The notes under the pieces: model-generated
Told to the model about the DNA's origin: nothing
Databases searched by the model: none
What the model saw: the letters and a program-made list of their open reading frames with translations, nothing else
Part shown: piece by piece, positions 1 to 7,179 of the stretch
Layout: the number at the start of each line of letters is the position of its first letter
How positions within the stretch are numbered: the first letter of the stretch is position 1
DNA from: Anaerolineae bacterium
Lineage (GTDB): Bacteria; Chloroflexota; Anaerolineae; 4572-78; J111
Reading direction: 5' to 3'
Length of the DNA stretch: 64,000 bases
Assembly: GCA_023382535.1 (NCBI GenBank)
Contig: JAHDWA010000008.1
Coordinates: 124,001-188,000, forward strand
Made by a program: the position numbers and the translations under genes

Positions 1-21
1 AATTTGCCAAATGGAGAAGAG

Positions 22-2916
22 ATGCGCATGCGCCCAAAAATGCCCTGGTTATTATCGCTGTTACTTTTGCTGTTGTTGGTCCTCCCCCTCCCCACCCACG
101 CCCAAGACCCCAAACCCCTCAACTTTGCCGATTACGAACTCTCTCTGACCGACTATACCCTGCCCAACGGCCTGCGCGTTATCCTGGCCGAAGACCACTC
201 CGCGCCGGTGGTAGCGGTGGACATCTGGTATCACGTCGGGGGGGCCAACGACCCCGCCGGGCGCTCCGGCTTCGCCCACATGTTTGAGCACATGATGTTT
301 GAAGGCTCGGACAATATTCCTAACGGCCAGTGGGACCCGCTGCTGGAATCCATTGGGGCCAACCATAATGCTTACACCGCTAATGACAAAACTGCCTATT
401 GGGAAGTGGCCCCGGCCAACCAACTCCCCCGCATTTTGTGGATGGAGAGCGACCGCATGGCCTCGCTGGGCGTAACCCAGGACGTCTTTGAAACGCAGCG
501 GGATGTGGTCGTCGAAGAGTTTAACCAGCGCGTGGCCAACCGGCCCTACGGCGCGGCCAACCGCCGCCTCTTTACCCAGCCGATGCAGGGCTACGTGCCT
601 TATGAACGCTCGGTTATCGGCAGCATCGAGGATTTGAACGCGGCGGCCCTGGCCGAATTAAGAGCCTTCCACGACACCTATTACAAGCCGAACAACGCCA
701 CGCTGGTCATTGTTGGCGATATTGATCTGGAGCAGACCCAAATTTTGGTCCAGGCTTACTTTGCCGACATTCCTGCCGGGCCGGAAGTCACCCCCATTCT
801 CGAGCAGTATCCCTTGCCCGGCGAGTTTCCGCTGCTGCGCACCGACAGCGCCACCGGCTGCAACATCGGCGCCGAAGAAACCTTGATTGACCCGCAGGTC
901 GAAGTGCCGCGCTGGGCGGCAACGGTCGTCGGCCCGCCGCGGGGCAACCCCGATTTCTATGCCCTCAGCCTGCTGACCGACATCCTGGCCGGGGGCAACA
1001 GCAGCCGCTTTGAGCAAAACATTATCCAGCAGGGCAAGGCTGCCAGCGCCTACGTCGGCTTGAGTGACTACCTGGGGGCCAGCATCCTTTACGCCATCGC
1101 CCAGCCTAACAGCGGCGACAGCCTCGACGCCATGCCCCAACTGGTCCGGGACGAGTTTGAGAAAGTGATGGCCGACAGTGTGACCGAGGCCGAGTTGGAA
1201 CGGGTCAAAAAACAGGCTCTGGTTGGTTCGATTGCCTCATTTCGCGAGTCGGCCCTGAACACCGCCGAGTGGCTGCAAGATGCCGTCCTGACCTTTGGCG
1301 ATCCCAATACCATTGATGAGGAACTGGCCCGGTATCAAGCCGTCACGGTAGATGATATTCAGCGTGTCGCCCAAACCTACCTGTGCGACAAGCCGATGAA
1401 TATCCAACTGACCCTCAAAGAAGGTGAGGAAATCCTGAGCGAACCCCCCGGCCTGCTGGTCGAGCCGGTAGAAGTGAAGGCCACCCCCGAACCGGCCTCT
1501 GAGGTGCTGGACCTCCAATTGAGCGACGAGGTTCTGGCTGGCCTGCCCGAAGGGGTCATCAGCCGCAGCTCGGTTCCGGCCGCCCTGCCGGTCACGGAGA
1601 GCAACTTTCCCCCCTTCGAGCGCTTTACCCTCGAAAACGGTCTGAATGTTATTTTTGTACCTCAAACCGAAGTGCCCAAACTGCGCCTGCAGTTGAACGT
1701 GGGCGGTTCCAACGCCGCTGCCCCGGCCGATAAACAGGGCGTGGCCGACCTGATGGCCGACCTGCTGACCAAAGGCACAAAAACCCGCACCGCCGCCGAA
1801 ATAGCCGAAACAATTGAAGCGGCCGGCGGCTCAGTCGGCTCCAGCGCCGCCCTGGAGTGGACCTCCGTTTCGGTGGACGCTTTGGCCACGGATGCGACCC
1901 TGGCCTTTGACCTGCTGAGCGATATGGCCCGCAATTCGACCTTTCCCGAAAAGGAGTTCCAGGTTGATAAAACCCAAACCCTGACCTTTTTGGAGCAGGA
2001 TCAGGTTAACTCGGCCAGCATGGCCAACCGCCAGTTTGGCCGCCTGGCCTATGGCAGCCATCCCTACGGCTTTATCACCAACCCGGAAACGGTCAAAGGG
2101 CTGACCCGTGACGACCTGGTTGAGTTTCACCAGACCTATTACAAGCCCAACAACGCCCTGCTGGTCATCGTCGGCGACATCACCGCCGAGGAAGCCAAAA
2201 GTGAGACCGAACGGGTTTTTGGGGATTGGGAGCAGGGTGAGGTCCCAGACTTCCTCAACTATCCCGAAGCCGAGCTGGGCGATACCTCGGTCATCTACCT
2301 GGTAGACCGGCCCACCTCCGAACAGGCGACCATCCAGGTGGGCAACCGGGGGATTGATGCCCGCAACCCGGACCGCTACGCCCTGGAAGTGGTCAACACG
2401 GTGCTGGGCGGCGGTTCTTCCTCGCGCCTCTACACTAACTTACGCGAGGCTAAAGGCTACACCTACGGCGTCTACAGCCGTTTTGGCCGGCCCAACGATG
2501 TCAGCACCTTCCGCGTGGTCAGCGATGTCAGCCAGGACCATGCCGCCGACGCCGTCCAGGAAATTTTGAAAGAGCTGAAGCGCATCCGCACCGAACCCAT
2601 TTCCGAGCAGGAACTGACCGACGCCAAGAACCAGCTCATCGGCAACTTCGCCCTGGCCCTCGAGCAGCCCTCCGACTTTGCCAATGCCCTGGCCACCCGC
2701 TCCCTGACCGGTGTGCCCATCGAAGAGTTGAAAGATTACCTGCAAAATATCGAAGCGGTCACCGCCGGCGAAGCCCACGCCGCCGCCGCCAACTACATTG
2801 ACTCCGAACAGCCGATCATCGTCGTCGTCGGCGATGCGGAGGTGGTCAGGCCGCAGTTGGAAGAGATTGGGCAGGTGGTGGTCGTGGATAACGAAGGGAA
2901 AGAGATCGAGGAATAA
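22..2916 (+). CDS. M16 family zinc metallopeptidase, two peptidase units in one chain, secreted
   Basis: This is a processing-peptidase-like (pitrilysin family) protease predicted to act outside the membrane. The N-terminus has a basic start, a long leucine run and an Ala-Gln cleavage-like site, i.e. a signal peptide. The first half carries the inverted zinc motif HMFEH (about residues 86-90), with a downstream acidic segment (VVVEEFNQR) that should supply the third ligand. The second half repeats the M16 fold, but the zinc motif is replaced by VADLM, so it is the usual non-catalytic partner unit. Both halves share the HxTYYKPNNA-LVIVGDI block. The ATG at 22 follows GGAGAAGAG; an ATG at 28 is also possible. 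In many bacteria the two halves are separate genes. Its substrate cannot be read from the sequence. Confidence 0.9.
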   Translation: MRMRPKMPWLLSLLLLLLLVLPLPTHAQDPKPLNFADYELSLTDYTLPNGLRVILAEDHSAPVVAVDIWYHVGGANDPAGRSGFAHMFEHMMFEGSDNIPNGQWDPLLESIGANHNAYTANDKTAYWEVAPANQLPRILWMESDRMASLGVTQDVFETQRDVVVEEFNQRVANRPYGAANRRLFTQPMQGYVPYERSVIGSIEDLNAAALAELRAFHDTYYKPNNATLVIVGDIDLEQTQILVQAYFADIPAGPEVTPILEQYPLPGEFPLLRTDSATGCNIGAEETLIDPQVEVPRWAATVVGPPRGNPDFYALSLLTDILAGGNSSRFEQNIIQQGKAASAYVGLSDYLGASILYAIAQPNSGDSLDAMPQLVRDEFEKVMADSVTEAELERVKKQALVGSIASFRESALNTAEWLQDAVLTFGDPNTIDEELARYQAVTVDDIQRVAQTYLCDKPMNIQLTLKEGEEILSEPPGLLVEPVEVKATPEPASEVLDLQLSDEVLAGLPEGVISRSSVPAALPVTESNFPPFERFTLENGLNVIFVPQTEVPKLRLQLNVGGSNAAAPADKQGVADLMADLLTKGTKTRTAAEIAETIEAAGGSVGSSAALEWTSVSVDALATDATLAFDLLSDMARNSTFPEKEFQVDKTQTLTFLEQDQVNSASMANRQFGRLAYGSHPYGFITNPETVKGLTRDDLVEFHQTYYKPNNALLVIVGDITAEEAKSETERVFGDWEQGEVPDFLNYPEAELGDTSVIYLVDRPTSEQATIQVGNRGIDARNPDRYALEVVNTVLGGGSSSRLYTNLREAKGYTYGVYSRFGRPNDVSTFRVVSDVSQDHAADAVQEILKELKRIRTEPISEQELTDAKNQLIGNFALALEQPSDFANALATRSLTGVPIEELKDYLQNIEAVTAGEAHAAAANYIDSEQPIIVVVGDAEVVRPQLEEIGQVVVVDNEGKEIEE

Positions 2917-2921
2917 AAGAA

Positions 2922-2950
2922 ACGCCCCAATCCGGGGCGTTTTTATTTTC
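2922..2950 (+). terminator. Rho-independent terminator after the M16 peptidase gene
   Basis: A perfect 7-bp stem ACGCCCC/GGGGCGT with a 5-nt loop is followed by a T-rich run. It starts six bases after the stop codon and lies between two convergent genes. Confidence 0.85.
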
Positions 2951-2969
2951 TCTATCCAAATTGTCCCCC

Positions 2970-4166
2970 TCACGGCAACATCAAATGCAAATCCCCGAAC
3001 TCATGCCACAGATAACCCTTTGCTAACGCCTCTCTATAAGTGATCTCCAAATGCTCCAGCCCCGCCAGGGCTTGCAACATCGCCAGATGGCTGGCCTCCG
3101 GCTCGTGCAGGCCGGTCAGCAGCCCCTTGACCGCCCGCAGCCCCCGCTCCGGGGTGATGACCAGCCGCGTCCAGCCTTCGCCGGGGTGGGTGGTCCCTTC
3201 CTCGTCGGTCACGGTTTCCAGCGCCCGCACCACCGTCGTCCCGACCGCAATCACCCGCTTCCCTGCGGCGCGGGCCGTATTGGCCTGCCGGGCCGTGTCT
3301 AGCGGCACGCGGTAATATTCCTCGTAAGGTGGCTCGTGATCCTCCAGGCTGGCTACGCCCGTGTGCAAAATCAGCGGCGCGATCTGCACCCCTTTCGCTA
3401 CCAGCCGGGTGATCAACTCCGGGGTAAAAGCCCGCCCGGCGGACGGCATTTCGGCGCTGCCCGGCTCGGTGGCATAGACCGTTTGATAATAGTCGCCAGG
3501 CCAGGGCTGCTCGACGTAGTAATAACGAATGGGAAAGCCGTACTCGCCCAGATAGGTCTCCAGCGAGAGTGAGTTGGGCAATTGGAGCGTGGCGACCCAC
3601 AGCCGGGTTGGGCCGCCGCGCCGGTGTTCGGGCCGGTAGGGTGTGAGCAGGGTGGCCGTGGCTCCGGCGGGCAGGGCCAGCGTCTCCCCGGCGACAGCCT
3701 CGTGAAAGGGCCGGGAGGTGATTCCGTCCGGCTGGCGCACCTCGACGCTCCACAGGTCGGCGGGCAGGTGGGTGGACAGGTGCAGTTGGAGCGGCGTGCC
3801 GTCGGCGCGGGTGGCGCTGAGGGCGGCGTTCAGCGTGCCGCTGGTATTGATGACCAGCAGGTCGCCCGCATTCAGAAAATCGGGCAGGGCGCGGAATTGG
3901 GTGTGCGTGACCCGGTTGTCGGCCAGGTACGAGACCATCAGCCGCACCTCGTCCCGGGCCAGGCCCCGTGCTTCCGCCGGGGCGCTGGCTTCAAGTTCGG
4001 GCGGGAGGGAGAAAGCCAAACCGCTGCTGACCGACCGCTGACTGCCAGACTTAACCAACCTCGATGGGAATTCAACCGCCGAGGTCGCAGAGAGCGCAGA
4101 GATTTTTTTCGAAAACTCTGCGACCTCGGCGTACTCTGCGGTCAGACTTAAGTTCTGCTGTTTCAT
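2970..4166 (-). CDS. QueA-like S-adenosylmethionine:tRNA ribosyltransferase-isomerase family protein with a repeat-derived N-terminus
   Basis: From about residue 50 onward the protein resembles QueA, the SAM-dependent enzyme that builds epoxyqueuosine on tRNA: an RDEVRLMV...GDLLVINTSGTLNA block replaces the classical RD.SRL...LNDTKV, and the C-terminus has the GYLWHEFGDLHLML block. It is a divergent paralogue, so a tRNA-modifying role is not certain. The start codon forms an ATGA overlap with the stop of the upstream SDR-VOC gene, which suggests translational coupling. About 45 N-terminal residues are encoded by a dispersed inverted repeat (4077-4148), so the repeat seems to have been inserted just after the start codon without breaking the frame. 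A TTG further in could be used instead. Confidence 0.75.
   Translation of the reverse strand: MKQQNLSLTAEYAEVAEFSKKISALSATSAVEFPSRLVKSGSQRSVSSGLAFSLPPELEASAPAEARGLARDEVRLMVSYLADNRVTHTQFRALPDFLNAGDLLVINTSGTLNAALSATRADGTPLQLHLSTHLPADLWSVEVRQPDGITSRPFHEAVAGETLALPAGATATLLTPYRPEHRRGGPTRLWVATLQLPNSLSLETYLGEYGFPIRYYYVEQPWPGDYYQTVYATEPGSAEMPSAGRAFTPELITRLVAKGVQIAPLILHTGVASLEDHEPPYEEYYRVPLDTARQANTARAAGKRVIAVGTTVVRALETVTDEEGTTHPGEGWTRLVITPERGLRAVKGLLTGLHEPEASHLAMLQALAGLEHLEITYREALAKGYLWHEFGDLHLMLP
4077..4148. repeat. Palindromic dispersed repeat inside the QueA-like gene
   Basis: Perfect 16-bp arms (CGCCGAGGTCGCAGAG at 4077-4092 and its reverse complement at 4116-4131) surround a 23-nt spacer. A further CTCTGCGGT-type tail follows. 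I recognise this 'cgcagag' repeat as a type often scattered between genes in environmental genomes; here it lies within a coding frame. Confidence 0.75.
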
Positions 4167-5269
4167 TGCTGCTCGCCTGGAAGTTGAAATAGAGTTAGCT
4201 GCATGCCATCCGGCGCTTGCAGCCTCTGGTTAAAATCACCCCACGGAGTTTGCACGGCTCCGTTGAGCGGCCTGGCCCCACCCGCTTGCAGGGCGGCGGT
4301 TGCGGCGGTCACATCCGGCACCTCAAAGGCCAGCCGGACCGGCCCGGCCACCCGCCGGCCGACCTCAACCCGGTCAATCAAAGCGGCCTGGGACGGGTCA
4401 ACGAGTTCAAGCGTGGCCTGACCGGCGGCTAAAATAAATCCACGCCCTTCCGGCGAAGCCCACTGGTCCACAACCGGCAGCCCCAGGCCGGTATGGTAAA
4501 ACTCGACGGCTTCATCCAGGTTGTCTACCGTCATCGCCACCCGCAGTTCCTGTACACCTTCCGCCGGTTCGGCGGCGTTCATCTCTCTGGCGTGGTAGCG
4601 CCCGCTGGGCCGGTCTCCCTCAAGCAGTTCAATTAAGCCGGGCACGCTTTCTTCGGGCAGGGGCCGGTCGCTGATATCCTCGCCGGGGAAGGCTTCCTGC
4701 TGCATCTGGGTGCGCATGTCGCCCGGATCAACCCAGTAGACCCGCCACTGCGGATTTTCGGCGGCCAGGATAGCCGAAAGCTGCTCCAGCGCAGCCTTGC
4801 TGGAGCCGTAGCCGCCCCAGCCCGGATAGGCTTCCACCCCGGCATCGCTGGTAATGTTGATGATCCGCGCGCCCGCTTTTAATTCGCTCCGCACTGCTTG
4901 CAGCAGGCCCAGCGGCGCCAGCACGTTGACCCGGTAGACCTGCTCCAGCGTCTCCAGCGAGTAGTCAAGCAGCTCCGGCTGCGGGCTGGGGCCGAGGATG
5001 CTGGCATTGTTGATGACCGCGTCCAGCCCGCCGGCTGCCCGGCCGGCGACGGCCAGCGCCCGCCGGTGAGCCGGATCGGCCACATCGCCGCTGACCGCCG
5101 TGACAAAGGTCAGGCGAGCTAACTCTTTTTGGACGGCTTTCAAGGCCTGGGCGTCGCGGGCGTCAATGATCAACTGCCAGCCTCGCTGGGCCAATTGGCG
5201 AGCCAGAGCCAGCCCCAATCCGCGCGAAGCGCCGGTAATAAGGACAGTGCGCTGAGTTAATGAAGTCAT
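4163..5269 (-). CDS. Short-chain dehydrogenase fused to a VOC (glyoxalase-like) domain
   Basis: Residues 1 to about 225 form an SDR Rossmann domain: TGASRGLG nucleotide-binding motif, NNAS, an active-site Ser in NITSDAG, and YGSSK with the catalytic Tyr and Lys. Residues about 240-362 form a VOC/glyoxalase-bleomycin-resistance fold (VAMTVDNLDEAVEFYHTGLGLPVV ... QAPDGMQLTLFQLP). The redox substrate is unknown. The fusion suggests that the VOC part binds or isomerises the same small molecule. It is coupled by a 4-bp overlap to the QueA-like gene downstream, so the two probably act together. Confidence 0.85.
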   Translation of the reverse strand: MTSLTQRTVLITGASRGLGLALARQLAQRGWQLIIDARDAQALKAVQKELARLTFVTAVSGDVADPAHRRALAVAGRAAGGLDAVINNASILGPSPQPELLDYSLETLEQVYRVNVLAPLGLLQAVRSELKAGARIINITSDAGVEAYPGWGGYGSSKAALEQLSAILAAENPQWRVYWVDPGDMRTQMQQEAFPGEDISDRPLPEESVPGLIELLEGDRPSGRYHAREMNAAEPAEGVQELRVAMTVDNLDEAVEFYHTGLGLPVVDQWASPEGRGFILAAGQATLELVDPSQAALIDRVEVGRRVAGPVRLAFEVPDVTAATAALQAGGARPLNGAVQTPWGDFNQRLQAPDGMQLTLFQLPGEQQ

Positions 5270-5340
5270 TTTGAGTATCCTTTCGTATAATCAAAGTGGT
5301 ACAGTTGAAATTCTAATAACTTGTAGCTGCTCAGACTAAA

Positions 5341-5412
5341 GGCGACTGGCACTTGGTTAGTCCTAAGCTTGGCTGTCCTCAATCGTCTTGAAGGGAAGAA
5401 GTGCCAGTCACC
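5341..5412. repeat. Copy 1 of the GGTGACTGGCACTT inverted repeat family
   Basis: The left arm GGCGACTGGCACTT (5341-5354) pairs with AAGTGCCAGTCACC (5399-5412), with one wobble. The 44-nt spacer is unrelated to the other copies at 10266, 12260 and 48342. The rest of the 5270-5551 interval shows no convincing gene. Confidence 0.75.
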
Positions 5413-5510
5413 TGAGCAGTAATAATAACTTGTGTTTATCATAGCGCAGGTTATGACCTGACACATCGGGCGTGAGGCCAGAGTGTGGTTAAACAAAAAG
5501 AACAGGTGGA

Positions 5511-5523
5511 GGACCTGTCCTTT
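5511..5523. repeat. Left member of a 13-bp inverted pair flanking the MFS gene
   Basis: GGACCTGTCCTTT here is the exact reverse complement of AAAGGACAGGTCC at 6939-6951. The two lie on opposite sides of the transporter gene. Confidence 0.55.
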
Positions 5524-5551
5524 AGTACAGAGAAATGGCGTGAGACAAAAC

Positions 5552-6838
5552 TTATGAAGAAGTACTCTGTTGGGGAGTTAAGGGGCGTTGCCGCTTGAAG
5601 TGCAGGGCCATGAAGACCGCCCAGCCCATCCCCATCACGAGGGGTACGCCGGCTAACATGAAGCCAATCTGCTGGGGACTCATAGCTAAACTATCTTGGG
5701 CCCAACCGACCCAGAGGGTCGAAACCGATGCGGCCAGGGTCATCATGGCAAAATCGAAGGCAAAAATCCGGCCCAGGAACTTGTCCGGGACGGTCATCTG
5801 CAGCAGGACTGAAGAATAAACCCAACTGATGCCGGACCCCAGGGTGCGGATAAAGGTGGCCAGGAGCAAAAAGGACAGGCTGGTCGAGTAGCCAATCATA
5901 ACATAGCCGACAATCAGGCTGAGGTAGCAGAACAAAATAGCCCAGTACATGGCTCTGGCTCGATCGCCGGTAATGCGGCGGGCGATGAGCGGCCCCAGCC
6001 CGGTGCTCAGGCCGGTGGCCACATAAATCAGACCCAGGGTGCCGGAGCCATCCGCGCCGATGGGGAAGATTTCTTTGGCAAAGGTGACTTCGACAATGGC
6101 CATGCCGCCAAAGGCCAGCGCCTTGGATGCTTTCAGCAGGGCGATGGCCAGCACCGGCGGGTGCTGCCGCAGATAATGCAGACCGCCGGCCCATGCCTGC
6201 CAGCCGGTATCCTGCTCCCTGACCGTCTCCGGTTCAACAGCGGTGAAGGTGGGCTGCACCCGGCTGATAAACCAGGCCGAAACGACAAAAGTGGCGGCGT
6301 CAATTAAAAAGGCGGTGGTAATCCCAAAAACAGCGGTCGCCAGACCGCCTAAAGCTGCTCCTACGGCCAGCATGGTACTCCAGGTGGTGCCGTCCAGAGC
6401 GTTAGCGGTCACCAAATCCTGGCGGGCAACCAGGCTGGGCATGAGCGCCGCTCGGGTCGGTTCAAAAAAGGCGCTGACACTCAGTTGCAGCACGGTCAAC
6501 ATATACAAAAGCCAGACATCTTGCGCCGAGCGAACAAACAAAAAGGCCAGCACGACAATGGCCCGCAGCAGGTCGCTGGCGATGAGGATTTTGCGCCGGT
6601 CAAAGCGGTCGGCCACCACGCCGACCACGGGGCTGAGCAGGAAAGGGGGCAGCAGGCGGGCCAGAAATAAGCCGCCGATAGCCAGCCCGGAGCCGGATAG
6701 ATGGGCCACCAGGGCTGCCGAGGCAATCAGGTTGAACCAGTCGCCGGTTTGGCTGATAACCTGGCTGAGCCAGAGGCGGCGATACAGCTGGTTGTGGCGA
6801 AGCAGGGTCACATAACTGTCAATGAAAGGGAGGCGCAT
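5552..6838 (-). CDS. Major facilitator superfamily transporter, 12 TM, EntS/MFS_3-like
   Basis: The protein has about 428 residues and twelve predicted hydrophobic helices. It carries the MFS loop 2-3 signature GVVADRFDRRKIL and begins LPFIDSYVTLLRHNQLYRRLWLSQVISQTGDW, typical of MFS_3/enterobactin-exporter-like permeases. It is probably a proton-driven efflux pump in the cytoplasmic membrane; its substrate is unknown. I chose the ATG at 6838, five bases after GAGGA, rather than the preceding TTG. The gene stands alone between intergenic stretches bearing 13-bp inverted repeats. Confidence 0.85.
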   Translation of the reverse strand: MRLPFIDSYVTLLRHNQLYRRLWLSQVISQTGDWFNLIASAALVAHLSGSGLAIGGLFLARLLPPFLLSPVVGVVADRFDRRKILIASDLLRAIVVLAFLFVRSAQDVWLLYMLTVLQLSVSAFFEPTRAALMPSLVARQDLVTANALDGTTWSTMLAVGAALGGLATAVFGITTAFLIDAATFVVSAWFISRVQPTFTAVEPETVREQDTGWQAWAGGLHYLRQHPPVLAIALLKASKALAFGGMAIVEVTFAKEIFPIGADGSGTLGLIYVATGLSTGLGPLIARRITGDRARAMYWAILFCYLSLIVGYVMIGYSTSLSFLLLATFIRTLGSGISWVYSSVLLQMTVPDKFLGRIFAFDFAMMTLAASVSTLWVGWAQDSLAMSPQQIGFMLAGVPLVMGMGWAVFMALHFKRQRPLTPQQSTSS

Positions 6839-7179
6839 CAAGGTCCTCTTTTCAAAACTGCCGAACGCATATTCTATAGAATTCTAACATCACAGACAAA
6901 CTGCCGCCTCACCCAATGGGCGGATTTAGTCCAAACAAAAAGGACAGGTCCAAAGCTGTACTTTGGTACAGCCGATCCTTGAGGAAGATGATGAAGGTGG
7001 CAGAATAGGTTTGATTTTTCTGTTCGGAAAAGGCATAATACGAATGAGTTCGAGAAGGGGTGTTCGATATCTGCCTGTTGTTCTTAGTCTCCGTTCTTAA
7101 ATCCTAAACTCCTGTTGTAGCTGCACAATCGGTAAGCACCAAAACAAAATAGGGACCTAAAAGCAAGGGTAGGGAGATA
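6839..7179. other. Intergenic region with repeat and hairpin, no gene seen
   Basis: This is the divergent spacer between the MFS gene and the kinase gene. It contains AAAGGACAGGTCC (6939-6951) followed by a perfect hairpin GCTGTAC-TTTG-GTACAGC (6955-6972). It must also hold the kinase promoter, but I cannot single out a consensus one. Confidence 0.5.

Noticed and set aside
3034..3753. Long frame overlapping the QueA-like gene on the same strand
   Set aside because: Rich in Gly/Arg/Pro, no domain, fully inside a supported gene; a GC-driven shadow frame.
5266..5496. 76-codon open frame on the minus strand
   Set aside because: It runs through a palindromic repeat, has no ribosome site and shows no domain; it is the readthrough of the intergenic region.
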